Positions 15,921 to 24,753 of a stretch of DNA of 64,000 nt are shown here, one piece after another (the first letter of the stretch is position 1; the number at the start of each line of letters is the position of its first letter). Source of the stretch: Ruminococcus sp. XPD3002. GTDB lineage: Bacteria; Bacillota; Clostridia; Oscillospirales; Ruminococcaceae. The notes under the pieces are model-generated. The model saw only the letters and a program-made list of their open reading frames with translations, was not told the DNA's origin and made no database searches. The position numbers were made by a program, and so were the translations under genes. The stretch covers positions 62,001 to 126,000 of the forward strand of contig FPJT01000010.1 of assembly GCA_900119535.1 (NCBI GenBank), given 5' to 3'.

Positions 15921-17054
15921 TCAAAGCTCTATCTTTCCGTAGAGACCGCCTTCCATTGAGTCTTCCGGCTTTGGCTTCTTGTAATCCTTTTCAAAGCTTG
16001 TTGAAAGGTCGATAGCTCTTGGCTCGAATGGCTCGCGCGGACCTCTTCTTCTGTTGTTGTTATTTCTTCTGTCACCGCCGCGTCCGTTTCTTCTGTCGCC
16101 GTCATTGTGTCTGCGTCTGTTGTTTGGTCTTGGGTTATTTGAAGAAATGATTATCTTTCTGTAAGGCTCTTCACCGACTGAACGTGAAGAAACACCCTCG
16201 ATCTCTGATATAGCGGAGTGGATAACTCTTCTTTCGTAAGGATTCATTGGCTCGAGCGGCTGTGATCTGCCTGTACGGAGTACAGACTTTGCAACCTTTG
16301 CTGCAAGCTGCTGGAGAGTTTCCTTTCTCTTGCTGCGGTAGCCGAGACAGTCGATAGTAATACGGAAGTAATCCTTATCGCCCTTGTTAGCTATGATAGA
16401 GCAGAGATACTGGAGTGAATCAAGAGTCTCACCGCGGCGTCCGATGATAGTGCCGTTGTTGTCGCTCTCGATATTGATAACAGCGCCTGTTTCGTTCTGA
16501 TAGATGCTGAAACCTGCATCAACGTCCATAGCGCGGAGAATGCTTGTGATATAGTCCTTAGCTATCTTTACCTTTGGATTAAGAAGGGACTCATCCTCGA
16601 TAAGAGTGAAGTTATCGATAGAGAACTCAGCCTCGTCTTCTTCTGCGGGAGTAGCATAGTGAACTTCCTCGGCAGCCTTTTCTTCAACTGCTTCGATAAC
16701 GGGTTCAGCAGCTTCGCTTACTGTCTCAACAGCAGCTTCTGCTGTTTCTTTAACTTCCTGAACGGCTTCTGAAACAGTCTCTGTAACTGCTTCCTTTACT
16801 TCTTCTGCCTTTTCCTCGGCAGCGGAAACAACATTGCTTACAGTCTCGGCAGCCTTAGCTGCGGGAGCTGACTTTACAGGAGCAGCATCTGCAACTGTTG
16901 CCTTTACCTTAGCATCTGATTTGCCTATTCCAAGAAAACCTTTTTTTCCTTCATCGAGGACCTCAAATTTAATTTCGCTGATACTTTTTCCGAATTTCTT
17001 TGCTGCAAGAGCCTTAGCCTCTTCAACACTGTTAGCTGTAAATATTTCAGTCAT
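15921..17054 (-). CDS. jag: RNA-binding protein Jag/KhpB with long acidic linker and basic RGG-like tail
   Basis: 377 residues. Jag_N domain at 1-50 (EAKALAAKKFG, KKGFLGIGK); an Ala/Glu/Val-rich linker at about 55-160 that may be coiled or disordered; KH domain (GRRGETLDSLQYL, near 220); R3H domain (LEPMNPYERRVIHSAISEIE, near 270); then a C-terminal tail rich in R, N, G and D. KhpB binds RNA, with KhpA, and affects division and sporulation in Gram-positives. The start ATG at 17054 follows GGGAGGT. It is located directly downstream of yidC, the standard context. Confidence 0.93.
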   Translation of the reverse strand: MTEIFTANSVEEAKALAAKKFGKSISEIKFEVLDEGKKGFLGIGKSDAKVKATVADAAPVKSAPAAKAAETVSNVVSAAEEKAEEVKEAVTETVSEAVQEVKETAEAAVETVSEAAEPVIEAVEEKAAEEVHYATPAEEDEAEFSIDNFTLIEDESLLNPKVKIAKDYITSILRAMDVDAGFSIYQNETGAVINIESDNNGTIIGRRGETLDSLQYLCSIIANKGDKDYFRITIDCLGYRSKRKETLQQLAAKVAKSVLRTGRSQPLEPMNPYERRVIHSAISEIEGVSSRSVGEEPYRKIIISSNNPRPNNRRRHNDGDRRNGRGGDRRNNNNRRRGPREPFEPRAIDLSTSFEKDYKKPKPEDSMEGGLYGKIEL

Positions 17055-17074
17055 ATTTATACCTCCCTGAGGAA

Positions 17075-18217
17075 TCAATCCTCTTTGTCATTCTCGTCAA
17101 AATCGTCCCCGTACTTTTCTGCCATACGTTTTCTTGCTTCTTTTATGCGGTCGCGGTTCTGCTTATTCATTTCCGATCTTGAGATCTTATCTCCGTTTTC
17201 ATCAACTCTTGCCTTGTTGAGTTCTTCATCATAGATAGCCTGCTGTTCCATGATCTTCTGCATGAAGGTCTTCTTGCCTGGGTGCTTTTCAGCGTACTCT
17301 TTAGCCTTAGCCTTTTCCTTTTCGTTGATTGCCTTGATCCTGTCGATAGTGAAATACTGGTTAAGTGCGAATGTGATGATAAAGTTTACAATTGCGCTGC
17401 ATATCCAGTAGAAACCGATACCTGCAGGGAATGTGAAAGCGAGCCATATAGACCATAATGGAAGAACGAGAGTCATTCCCCACATACAGCCGCCTGCCTG
17501 CATTGTAGGATTTACTTTTTTCTGATGAAGCTGCGAATAGATAGAAGATATGAGCTGTGCTACACCTGCCGCAAATGGGATGAGGCAGAGAACAAGAGCT
17601 TCTTTGGTCCATTCTTCGGGGTGGAGATTCGGTGTCTGACCGAGATTAGCTCCGAAGATAGTGAATTTTTCATTGAAAGCGCTTACCTTATCGAGGAAAT
17701 CCTCGCCGAGGTTTGCGAATTTTGCAGGAGTTTTGCTGAGCTGCTCCATAGTATAGAGCTCACATCTGAGGTTCTTGAAGGAAAGTTCCTTTCCGCCGCC
17801 CTCTACGATGAGCTTTGAAGCGACTTCTACAGCAGCCTCTCTTACAGATCTGCTGATACGAAGGATATGAGTTATCGGCTTATAGATAACATCGATAACT
17901 CCGAAGAGCATAAACATCTGAAGAAACATAGGAAGACAGCTTCCCATCGGGTTATAGCCTTCCTGCTGGTACAGCTTCTGCTGTTCCTCCTGAAGTTTCT
18001 GCGGATTGTTTGCATAGCTTTTTTTCAGCTTATCCAGCTTTGGCTGGAGCAGCTGCATGCGTGATGTACCTTTCTGGTTCTTATATCTTATAGGAAGCAG
18101 TATAAGGTTAGCCACGACAGTAAACAGTATGATGGAAACAGGGTAGTTTCCGCAGATCTTATAAATGATCCGCATAAGGTATCCGAAGGGAACACCTACG
18201 ATATCATAAATACTCAA
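17075..18217 (-). CDS. yidC: Membrane protein insertase YidC/SpoIIIJ (Oxa1 family)
   Basis: 380 residues. Hydrophobic segments near 20-45, 95-115, about 200-225, 235-255 and 260-285 fit the five-helix Oxa1 core; NLILLPIRYKNQKGTSRMQ and GYNPMGSCLPMFLQMFMLFG are family motifs. A charged C-terminal tail of about 90 residues follows. It inserts membrane proteins alone or with Sec. The start is TTG at 18217, overlapping the yidD stop. No lipobox cysteine is apparent at the N-terminus, unlike Bacillus SpoIIIJ. Confidence 0.94.
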   Translation of the reverse strand: MSIYDIVGVPFGYLMRIIYKICGNYPVSIILFTVVANLILLPIRYKNQKGTSRMQLLQPKLDKLKKSYANNPQKLQEEQQKLYQQEGYNPMGSCLPMFLQMFMLFGVIDVIYKPITHILRISRSVREAAVEVASKLIVEGGGKELSFKNLRCELYTMEQLSKTPAKFANLGEDFLDKVSAFNEKFTIFGANLGQTPNLHPEEWTKEALVLCLIPFAAGVAQLISSIYSQLHQKKVNPTMQAGGCMWGMTLVLPLWSIWLAFTFPAGIGFYWICSAIVNFIITFALNQYFTIDRIKAINEKEKAKAKEYAEKHPGKKTFMQKIMEQQAIYDEELNKARVDENGDKISRSEMNKQNRDRIKEARKRMAEKYGDDFDENDKED

Positions 18218-18522
18218 TTTTCATATACCTCTCTGTTGCTTGTATTCTGCTCATCATGCTCAACGGAGAGATCATTAAGGTAATCATATTTTTTTACTTT
18301 GAAAGTAAATTTCTCGGGTACATGGTCGATCCCGCCCATAGACCAGGGATTGCAGCGCAGTATCCTCCATACGCTCAGGAGAAGCCCGCCTATAGCGCCA
18401 TGCTTTTTAAAAGCGGTAACTGCATAGCAGCTGCAAGTAGGATAGTATTTACATCTTGCAGGCGTATAGGGAGTTACAAACTTCTGATACAGCCTTATAA
18501 GACCGATAAAAATATATTTCAT
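18214..18522 (-). CDS. yidD: Membrane protein insertion efficiency factor YidD
   Basis: 102 residues. Typical YidD motifs: IRLYQKFVTPYTPARCKYYP, TCSCYAVTAFKKHGAIGG and WRILRCNPWSMGGIDHVPE. It is a small amphipathic membrane-associated protein that helps YidC. Overlaps rnpA (ATGA, 18519-18522) and yidC at both ends, so translation is coupled. Confidence 0.95.
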   Translation of the reverse strand: MKYIFIGLIRLYQKFVTPYTPARCKYYPTCSCYAVTAFKKHGAIGGLLLSVWRILRCNPWSMGGIDHVPEKFTFKVKKYDYLNDLSVEHDEQNTSNREVYEN

Positions 18523-18887
18523 TTATCCTTCCTGTTGTTCATAAGCTTCTTAACGCCTTTATTGACCTCGGGAACGCCGTATTTCCTCATGTATTCGCAG
18601 TATTCATCCGACTTTATCTCGCAGAGACGGCTTCTCGCAACGATCACTACATCTATCCCCACGGGAAGATCGATCTCAGACTGGTAATAAGCGAGACGGA
18701 TAAGCCTTTTCGCTCTGTTTCTGCAGACAGCGTTGCCTATCTTTTTTCCTGCCGTTATTCCAAGGCGGTTATAAGGGCGATTATTCGGGCGGAAATATAT
18801 CACAGAATACTTTGATGTGATATATCTTCCTTTCTTGTAAAGGGTAAGGAAGTCTTTGTTATCCTTAAGAATTTCCGTATAAAGCAT
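18519..18887 (-). CDS. rnpA: Ribonuclease P protein component
   Basis: 122 residues. The RNR motif region reads KIGNAVCRNRAKRLIRLAYY (near 65), the conserved substrate/RNA-binding helix. It binds the RNase P RNA for tRNA 5' maturation. The protein starts with MLYTEILKDNKDF. No clear Shine-Dalgarno lies before the ATG; instead a near-perfect 22-bp palindrome (18904-18925) lies 16 bases upstream. It follows rpmH as in most bacteria. Confidence 0.94.
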   Translation of the reverse strand: MLYTEILKDNKDFLTLYKKGRYITSKYSVIYFRPNNRPYNRLGITAGKKIGNAVCRNRAKRLIRLAYYQSEIDLPVGIDVVIVARSRLCEIKSDEYCEYMRKYGVPEVNKGVKKLMNNRKDK

Positions 18888-18903
18888 AATAATAATTTTT
18901 AGA

Positions 18904-18925
18904 AGAACAAGATATATCCTGTTCT
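18904..18925. repeat. 22-bp near-perfect palindrome between rpmH and rnpA
   Basis: AGAACA-n-GATATATC-n-TGTTCT is symmetric with a single mismatched pair. It lies just upstream of the rnpA start, which lacks a ribosome site, and just beyond the rpmH terminator. Role unknown: hairpin or operator. Confidence 0.5.
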
Positions 18926-18961
18926 AACAAAAAAGACCACAAAAAATCAATTTTTGTGGTC
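18925..18961 (-). terminator. Terminator/attenuator after rpmH
   Basis: On the minus strand GACCACAAAAA pairs with TTTTTTGTGGTC and is followed by TTTTTTG. It would let most transcripts stop after rpmH, reducing rnpA relative to ribosomal protein output. Confidence 0.65.
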
Positions 18962-18968
18962 AGCCTCG

Positions 18969-19103
18969 TCAGTGAGTTAATCTTGCTCTGCCCTTAGATC
19001 TTCTACGAGCTAAAACCTTTCTGCCGTTCTTAGTAGCCATTCTCTTCATGAAGCCGTGCTCCTTCTTTCTGTGGAGCTTCTTAGGCTGATATGTTCTTTT
19101 CAT
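18969..19103 (-). CDS. rpmH: 50S ribosomal protein L34
   Basis: 44 residues: [20 protein letters not shown], then [20 protein letters not shown]. Universal L34 sequence and size. ATG at 19103 behind GAGGAGGA. First gene of the leftward origin operon, with its own perfect promoter at 19221-19249. Confidence 0.98.
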   Translation of the reverse strand: MKRTYQPKKLHRKKEHGFMKRMATKNGRKVLARRRSKGRARLTH

Positions 19104-19220
19104 TTCAGTGTCCTCCTCTCTTCTCAGGTGTATACAAGAGCCTTCCCCGAAATACGGAAAGCTCAGGCTTACAAACAAATAAAAGTCATACGGACATAGT
19201 TATCCGCATTACACTATAAA

Positions 19221-19249
19221 ATTATACTTCAAAAAAACGGATATGTCAA
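19221..19249 (-). promoter_or_regulatory. Consensus promoter of rpmH
   Basis: Minus strand TTGACA (19249-19244), 17 bases, TATAAT (19226-19221): a perfect sigma-A consensus. A DnaA-box-like TTATCCGCA (19200-19208) lies in the leader. Confidence 0.8.
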
Positions 19250-19623
19250 GGGTTTCGGGAAAATTTTTTTTGCGAAGGACAAATTTATGCGATTTGTCAA
19301 CTCAAAGCGGTCATATACGCCCTGTTTTTCAACATTTTAGTTAACGTCTGTCAGGACAAAGAACGGTTGAAAAATGGTCAGTTAACTGTGGAAAGAAAGA
19401 GTTGATATGTTCACTTATGATTGTGGAAAAGTTGAAACAAGTGTTGACAGAGCGTTGCTTTACAGAGGAATTTTCAGTTTTCAACAGCCTTATACGTCCG
19501 ATACAGCAATAAAACAAACACTTTTTCTACATCGGAGGGTTGATTCAACACAGTTTTCAACATTATGACAGTTTATTGTTGAAAACAAGTTCGTTTTTCT
19601 ACTTGTTGAAAATTTATTTTAGC

Positions 19624-19652
19624 TTGCAATTTTGCAAACTCTATGTTATAAT
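19624..19652 (+). promoter_or_regulatory. Promoter of dnaA
   Basis: TTGCAA (19624-19629), 17 bases, TATAAT (19647-19652), immediately downstream of the DnaA-like motifs, which suggests DnaA autoregulation. Confidence 0.6.
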
Positions 19653-19731
19653 ATAATAGTATTATTATAGGGAAGTATCGTTTATTGGTGAATAAACCCC
19701 TTTTATACTATTTTTGATGGAGGTTAAAATG

Positions 19732-21105
19732 ATGAATTCTTTTGAGGAAGTTTTTGGAAATGTCAAGAAATACTGCCTTGAAAACAAACAGATCCCCAAG
19801 ATCGGCATCGAGACATGGATCGACCCCATGACTCCAGTAAGCTTCAACGGAACAGACGCTGTATTCAGTGTCCAGACCCCTTTCCAGAAAAATATCGTTA
19901 TGAATACTTACGTATCAATTCTGAAGGATGCCTTTATGAACGTGGTCGGTTCGGATGTCAATATCATTATCAACGTTGATACCGAGGAAGAAGATACGGT
20001 AAGCCACGCTCTTACCGATGCAGAGCTCGACCAGAAAAACGAAGAGCTTGAAAAAACATATAAATTCGCTAACTATGATTATACTTTCGATACATTCATC
20101 GAAGGTCCTTCAAACAGCTTCGCCCTTGCCTGCAGCAAGTCGGTTGCAAAAAACTGCGGCGAACGTGAAGTTTCAGGCTATAATCCGCTGTTTATCTACG
20201 GTCCTTCGGGAATGGGAAAAACCCACCTTATAACTGCTATCGCCGCTGAGGTCAGAAAGAATCACCCCGATTTCAATATCGTCTATGTTACCAGCGAAAC
20301 ATTCGGAAATGACCTTATTCAGGCTCTTAAGACAAACGTTATAGACGATTTCCACGAGAAATACAGAAATGCTGATATACTCCTCATCGACGATGTTCAG
20401 TTCTTCGCAGGCAAGGAAAGTATGCAGGAGGAATTCTTCCATACATTCTATAAGCTCCACCAGGAGGGCAAGCAGATAGTTATCACATCCGATAAACCTC
20501 CAAAGGAACTCATAACCCTTGAATCACGTCTCAGAACACGCTTCGAGGGCGGTCTTATCGCTGATATTTCCGCTCCTGACTATGAGACAAGACTCGCTAT
20601 CATCAACCGCAAGTCTGAGCTTCTCGACCTTAAGATGCCCGGAGAGGTTTCGGAATTCATGGCTAACCGCCTGAAATCCAATATCCGTCAGCTTGAAGGC
20701 GCTGTTATACGCCTTAAGGCTCTCAACCACTTCGCAGGAAGTCCCATAACTATATCAATGGCTCAGAGCGTTATCCGTGACGTTCTTACAGATGAGCAGC
20801 CTATCCCGATAACCGTTGAGAAGATAATCTCAGAGGTCTCTACAGTTTACGGCGTATCTCCTGATGACCTCCGCTCAAATAAGCGCTCACAGCAGATATC
20901 TATCGCACGTAAGGTCGCTATTTACGTTGTCCGCGAGATAACTCAGATGCCGCTTGCATCTATCGGTACAGAATTCGGCGGACGTGACCACTCTACTATA
21001 GTATACTCCGTGAACAGTGTTACAGAAGCTATACAGAAGGATCAGAACCTCAGCAATCTGGTCAATGATATAATCAAAAACATCAAGGATAAGAGCAAGA
21101 GTTGA
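19732..21105 (+). CDS. dnaA: Chromosomal replication initiator DnaA
   Basis: 457 residues. Domain I at 1-85; domain III AAA+ with Walker A GPSGMGKTH (about 155), Walker B LLIDDVQFFAGKE and sensor motifs; domain IV with the DnaA signature GGRDHSTIVYSVNSV (about 420-435). It binds DnaA boxes and melts oriC. GGAGG at 19719-19723 favours ATG 19732 (8 bases) over ATG 19729. It lies between two gene-free stretches rich in DnaA-like motifs. Confidence 0.98.
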   Translation: MNSFEEVFGNVKKYCLENKQIPKIGIETWIDPMTPVSFNGTDAVFSVQTPFQKNIVMNTYVSILKDAFMNVVGSDVNIIINVDTEEEDTVSHALTDAELDQKNEELEKTYKFANYDYTFDTFIEGPSNSFALACSKSVAKNCGEREVSGYNPLFIYGPSGMGKTHLITAIAAEVRKNHPDFNIVYVTSETFGNDLIQALKTNVIDDFHEKYRNADILLIDDVQFFAGKESMQEEFFHTFYKLHQEGKQIVITSDKPPKELITLESRLRTRFEGGLIADISAPDYETRLAIINRKSELLDLKMPGEVSEFMANRLKSNIRQLEGAVIRLKALNHFAGSPITISMAQSVIRDVLTDEQPIPITVEKIISEVSTVYGVSPDDLRSNKRSQQISIARKVAIYVVREITQMPLASIGTEFGGRDHSTIVYSVNSVTEAIQKDQNLSNLVNDIIKNIKDKSKS

Positions 21106-21141
21106 CAACCGTGATCAACTTTGAAACTGTTGAATAAAACC

Positions 21142-21485
21142 TTTTCAACCAAGTTTTCAACACAGTGTTTAAAACTCAGTTGAATAATAGGACTTGTACT
21201 CATTTCCCAATGTACAAGCATTATCACTTGAACTTTCCTTCACGGAAAAAGATGCCTTTCCACATTTTCACTTTTCAACATCAACCGTGTTCTGCGATCG
21301 TTAATTAAATATTATGAAAATATACCCGCAGTTCAACCGATTATTCAACTTCAACTCAACATTATTCAACGCTGTCAACATGAAAATCCCATTTTCACAC
21401 ATCTGTTCACAGTTTCAAAATTTTCACAACAGTCTTTTGTGGACGAGTTTTTCCCTGAATACAGACGTTCAAAAGGGATACTGAC
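21142..21485. other. DnaA-box-rich dnaA-dnaN intergenic region
   Basis: No gene between 21106 and 21615. Motifs: TTTTCAACC 21142-21150, TTTTCAACA 21154-21162 and 21272-21280, CTTTCCACA 21256-21264, repeated TTATTCAAC near 21341 and 21362, and TTTTCACAA near 21421. An inverted repeat CTTGTAC/GTACAAG lies near 21193-21218. Direction and density are consistent with the right half of a bipartite origin. Confidence 0.6.
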
Positions 21486-21540
21486 TTTTCCACAGCCCCT
21501 ACTACAACTACTATATTATTTATTCTTATCTTATCTTAAT
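21486..21540. other. Candidate oriC unwinding element: DnaA box, GC block, DnaA-trios
   Basis: TTTTCCACA (21486-21494) is followed directly by GCCCC and then a run of CTA/CAA/TTA triplets (21499-21525), with A/T-rich DNA beyond (to about 21550). This is the order of the basal unwinding system described in Bacillus: DnaA box, GC-rich spacer and 3'-[G/A]AT-5' trios on one strand. It lies just before dnaN, as in B. subtilis. Confidence 0.65.
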
Positions 21541-21549
21541 CTTATCATG

Positions 21550-21590
21550 ATCTCTGTGAGATGTTCTCATATCTTACACAGATATCATAC
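21550..21590. repeat. Imperfect inverted repeat before dnaN
   Basis: ATCTCTGTGAGATG and CATATCTTACACAGAT flank a short loop about 30 bases upstream of the dnaN ATG. It could be a leader hairpin or operator. Confidence 0.35.
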
Positions 21591-21615
21591 TTAACCTTCG
21601 GAGGTCTTTATTATA

Positions 21616-22722
21616 ATGAAATTCGTTTGCAGTAAAAATGAACTCAGTGAGGCTATCAGCAATGTCTCACGAGCTGTTTCACCTAAATCCACTATCCCTG
21701 CACTTGAGGGTATAAGAGTAAGAGTTTCTCCGAATCAGCTGGAACTCACTGCATATAACCTTGAAGTCGGTATCAGAACGACTATTAGCGCCGCTACGGA
21801 AGACAGCGGCGAGTTCGTTGTAAGTACAAAGCTTTTCAGTGAATTCACAAGAAAAATGTCAGGCAATGAAGTTGTTTTCGATATAGATGAAAACCTTGTT
21901 ATAAATGTTTCAAGCGAAGCTACAGAGTGCAGCTTCTCTGCTATGTCTGCTTCGGATTACCCTGATCTTCCTGTTGTTGACCAGAGCAGAAGCTTCACCG
22001 TAAAACAGTCTGTTCTCAAGTCTATGATAAATATGACAAGCTATGCTGCTTCTGTCAACGAAAGCAAGCCCGTTCTCACAGGTGAGCTTTTCGATATCGA
22101 GGACGGCAAGTTCAACCTCGTTGCTATCGACGGTTTCCGTCTTGCTATTCGCAGCGAGTTCGTTGATACAAAGGATACATACCATTTCGTTGTACCTAAA
22201 AAGGCACTTCAGGAAGTATCTACACTTCTCCGTGATGACGATAACGAGAAGGTCTGCACTGTATGCACCAACGACAGACACATAATCTTCGAGATAAACA
22301 ACGTTTTCGTTATCTCTCGTCTTCTTGAAGGTGCTTTCCATAACTACAAGCTCAGCATCCCAAGCAGCAACAAGACTGAAGTTATCGTAAATAAGCGCGA
22401 TTTCTTTGCTTGTCTCGAGCGCTGCTCGCTTATCATCGACGATAAGAACAAGTCGCCTATCCGCTGTGAAGTCGGCAACGGCGTTATGAAGATCAGCTGC
22501 AAGACAGGCATCGGACGTGTAAATGACGCTATATCAGCCGATATCTCAGGCGAAACTGTTACTATCGGCTTCAATAACCGCCTTCTTCTCGAAGCTCTCA
22601 GAGCTGCCGAGGGCGATAAGGTAAAAATACATTTCAACGGCGCTATGAAGGTAATAGAGATCCTTCCTATGGATGGCGAAAGCTATATCTTCCTTGTAAT
22701 GCCTATACAGCTTAAAAACTGA
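21616..22722 (+). CDS. dnaN: DNA polymerase III beta clamp
   Basis: 368 residues, normal length, three-fold repeated clamp domain. It starts MKFVCSKNELSEAISNVSRA and ends EILPMDGESYIFLVMPIQLK, including the conserved MPI/MPM end that forms part of the peptide-binding pocket. It tethers polymerase to DNA. Ribosome site GGAGGT about 8 bases before ATG 21616. First gene after the unwinding element. Confidence 0.98.
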   Translation: MKFVCSKNELSEAISNVSRAVSPKSTIPALEGIRVRVSPNQLELTAYNLEVGIRTTISAATEDSGEFVVSTKLFSEFTRKMSGNEVVFDIDENLVINVSSEATECSFSAMSASDYPDLPVVDQSRSFTVKQSVLKSMINMTSYAASVNESKPVLTGELFDIEDGKFNLVAIDGFRLAIRSEFVDTKDTYHFVVPKKALQEVSTLLRDDDNEKVCTVCTNDRHIIFEINNVFVISRLLEGAFHNYKLSIPSSNKTEVIVNKRDFFACLERCSLIIDDKNKSPIRCEVGNGVMKISCKTGIGRVNDAISADISGETVTIGFNNRLLLEALRAAEGDKVKIHFNGAMKVIEILPMDGESYIFLVMPIQLKN

Positions 22723-22744
22723 CGACGTAAAGGAGTTTACCCAT

Positions 22745-23125
22745 ATGTTCATGGTATATAAATACTATAAATATGCACCAAAGGCTACTGCTGTTTCTGC
22801 ACTCAGTTCAATGGCGGCTGTATTGTTCCTTATTTTTGCATTCTATTTCGGTTCTGTAAAAGTTCCGGATAACAAGATATACCTTCTCTGGACCATTCTC
22901 TGTCTCGGAGCTGCTGTTTTCATGTTCTTCTACATGTCAAGAGTTTTCCCCGAGAAGATAGCAGGTCCCGAAGGTGAAAAGAATATCAAGACAAAGCCAA
23001 GCTACGCTCTTTTATACTGCCGCGAGAATCCCGAGGCTTATGATACTCTTGTAAAAGAGAATCCCGCTTTCGCTGAAAAGTATGAACGCACCGAGGACGG
23101 CAAGATCAAAAAGAGAAAGAAGTAA
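22745..23125 (+). CDS. Small two-span membrane protein of the dnaN-recF block (unrecognised)
   Basis: 126 residues. Hydrophobic segments at about 20-40 (VLFLIFAFYFGSV) and 50-68 (LLWTILCLGAAVFMFFYM) followed by a soluble, charged tail ending KIKKRKK. Good ribosome site (AAAGGAG). It is 22 bases after dnaN and 18 before yaaA, so it belongs to the operon. I do not recognise the family. It is not part of the standard dnaN-yaaA-recF order. Confidence 0.7.
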   Translation: MFMVYKYYKYAPKATAVSALSSMAAVLFLIFAFYFGSVKVPDNKIYLLWTILCLGAAVFMFFYMSRVFPEKIAGPEGEKNIKTKPSYALLYCRENPEAYDTLVKENPAFAEKYERTEDGKIKKRKK

Positions 23126-23143
23126 TACCCAGAGGTGGATAGT

Positions 23144-23359
23144 ATGCCCGATAATGAGATAAAAATAACTACCGAGTTCATAAAGCTCGATGCCCTTCTT
23201 AAATTCGCAGGTCTTACAGATACAGGCGGAGAAGCAAAGGCTCTTATCCAGGACGGTATGGTCCTCGTAAACGGTGAAGTCTGCACCATGCGGGGAAAAA
23301 AGATACGTCCCGGAGATAAGGTGGCTATTGAGGGCGAAGAAGAGGTAACGGTAGTTTGA
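23144..23359 (+). CDS. yaaA: S4-domain RNA-binding protein YaaA
   Basis: 71 residues covering one S4 domain: [20 protein letters not shown], then [19 protein letters not shown]. It is almost universally placed between dnaN and recF in Firmicutes and is implicated in ribosome assembly. The ATG at 23144 follows AGAGGTGG; the in-frame GTG at 23135 lies in the ribosome site. Its stop overlaps the recF start. Confidence 0.9.
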   Translation: MPDNEIKITTEFIKLDALLKFAGLTDTGGEAKALIQDGMVLVNGEVCTMRGKKIRPGDKVAIEGEEEVTVV

Positions 23360-24504
23360 TCGTTACATATGCCGATATAGACGGCTTCAGGAATCTTTCG
23401 GGGATCTCATTTGCTCCCGATCCTAAGTATAATATCATAATCGGTCCCAATGCTCAGGGAAAGACAAATCTCCTTGAAGCTATGTGGATACTCTCGGGCT
23501 GCAAGAGCTTCAGAGGTTCCAAGGAAAAGGACTATATCTCACTCGGCGGAAACAGAATGTCCGCAAAAATTAAGATACTCGACAGTGTCCGCGAACAGAA
23601 AATAGAGTTCGAGATGACCAAAAATGCCGCTTCTCCGAAGAATATCACCCTTAACGGAGTCAAACAGCGCGGTACGAGAGCACTTTTCGATGTGTTCAAG
23701 TGCATCGCATTCATACCCGATGATGTGGATATCATCAAGGGTTCTCCCGAAAAAAGGCGTAATTTCATCGATATGGCGGCTTCTCAGCTCGAACCTGTAT
23801 TCGTTTCGCACATAAATAAAAACAACTCTATCATGAATCAGCGCAATGCTCTTCTGAAAGAACTTATGCAGGGAAGCTCCTGCGGTTCGTTCCTTGAAGT
23901 ATGGGACAGACAGGCGGCTAAAGAAGGCGCTGTGATATCCTATATGCGCCATGATTACGTCATGAAGCTCAACGAGATATGCGGAAGGCTTTATCGTACT
24001 ATTTCAGGCGGCGAGGAGGAACTCGTCATAGAATACCGCTCAAACGTCTATAAGTCCGAGGACTTCGACAAGCCCTGCGGCGAGGAGGCTTACGAGCGCT
24101 ATTTCATGAAGCTTCGTGAGACCGAGGGTTACGATATCCGTACAGGCACTACTCACTGCGGCGTGAACCGCGACGAGATAGTGATAAAGATAAACGGAGT
24201 CAGTGCCCGTGATTTCGGCTCGCAGGGACAGATTAAGAGTGCCGCACTGGTCATGAAGCTCGCTCAGGCTGAAATATACATGAAACGCTCAAAGGATGCT
24301 CCCGTAGTGTTCCTTGACGATGTTATGGGCGAACTGGACGAAAACCGTCAGAGATTCATACTTGACATGATAAAGGATATGCAGGTTTTTCTCACAACTC
24401 CGAATGAGAGTGCGCTCCTTCCCGAGATAAAGGGGAAGATCCTGCGTATAAGCGGAGGCAGGATAACTGATGAAACAGGCGATATACCTTCATATCGGGA
24501 ATAA
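23356..24504 (+). CDS. recF: DNA replication and repair protein RecF
   Basis: 382 residues. Walker [10 protein letters not shown] (about 30), ABC-like signature [12 protein letters not shown] (about 285) and Walker [17 protein letters not shown] (about 315). An SMC-like ATPase that loads RecA at gaps with RecO/R. The TTG start (23356) overlaps the yaaA stop, with GAGGTAACGG upstream; it is translationally coupled. The end overlaps remB by 35 bases. Confidence 0.96.
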   Translation: MIVTYADIDGFRNLSGISFAPDPKYNIIIGPNAQGKTNLLEAMWILSGCKSFRGSKEKDYISLGGNRMSAKIKILDSVREQKIEFEMTKNAASPKNITLNGVKQRGTRALFDVFKCIAFIPDDVDIIKGSPEKRRNFIDMAASQLEPVFVSHINKNNSIMNQRNALLKELMQGSSCGSFLEVWDRQAAKEGAVISYMRHDYVMKLNEICGRLYRTISGGEEELVIEYRSNVYKSEDFDKPCGEEAYERYFMKLRETEGYDIRTGTTHCGVNRDEIVIKINGVSARDFGSQGQIKSAALVMKLAQAEIYMKRSKDAPVVFLDDVMGELDENRQRFILDMIKDMQVFLTTPNESALLPEIKGKILRISGGRITDETGDIPSYRE

Positions 24505-24748
24505 CTACTCCGTTGATCTGCGTGATGTGGTAGGGATATTCGATATGGATAATACCACCGTGGATAAGTCCACGAGGAAGCTCCTTGAAAACGCAGAAAA
24601 GAAAAAACAGCTTACCTATGCGACCTATGAACTGCCGAAGAGCTTTATAATAACCGTGAAGAACGGCAGAACGAGAATATGGATCTCGCAGCTCTCCGCT
24701 GCTACGCTCCGCAAGAGACTGAATAATTCCGATGATCAGTGGAGGTAG
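24470..24748 (+). CDS. remB: Extracellular matrix regulator RemB-like (DUF370)
   Basis: 92 residues. It starts [20 protein letters not shown] and includes FIITVKNGRTRIWISQLSAATLRKR-type DUF370 sequence. Homologues (YaaB/RemB, RemA) are small DNA-binding regulators of matrix genes in Bacillus. Position between recF and gyrB is standard. The ATG lies inside recF with AGGA 7 bases before it. Confidence 0.85.
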   Translation: MKQAIYLHIGNNYSVDLRDVVGIFDMDNTTVDKSTRKLLENAEKKKQLTYATYELPKSFIITVKNGRTRIWISQLSAATLRKRLNNSDDQWR

Positions 24749-24753
24749 CGGAT

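Larger units (their letters stand above)
19200..19655. other. Origin region upstream of dnaA with DnaA-box-like motifs
   Basis: The rpmH-dnaA gap (19104-19731) has no gene. DnaA-like 9-mers: TTATCCGCA at 19200-19208, TGTGGAAAG at 19387-19395, TGTGGAAAA at 19422-19430. A recurrent variant TTTTCAACA or its complement occurs at 19326-19334, 19478-19486, 19554-19562, 19577-19585 and 19604-19612. The region becomes very A/T-rich next to the dnaA promoter. This is the conventional incA/B-like half of a Firmicutes bipartite oriC. Which variants DnaA binds is inference. Confidence 0.75.
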
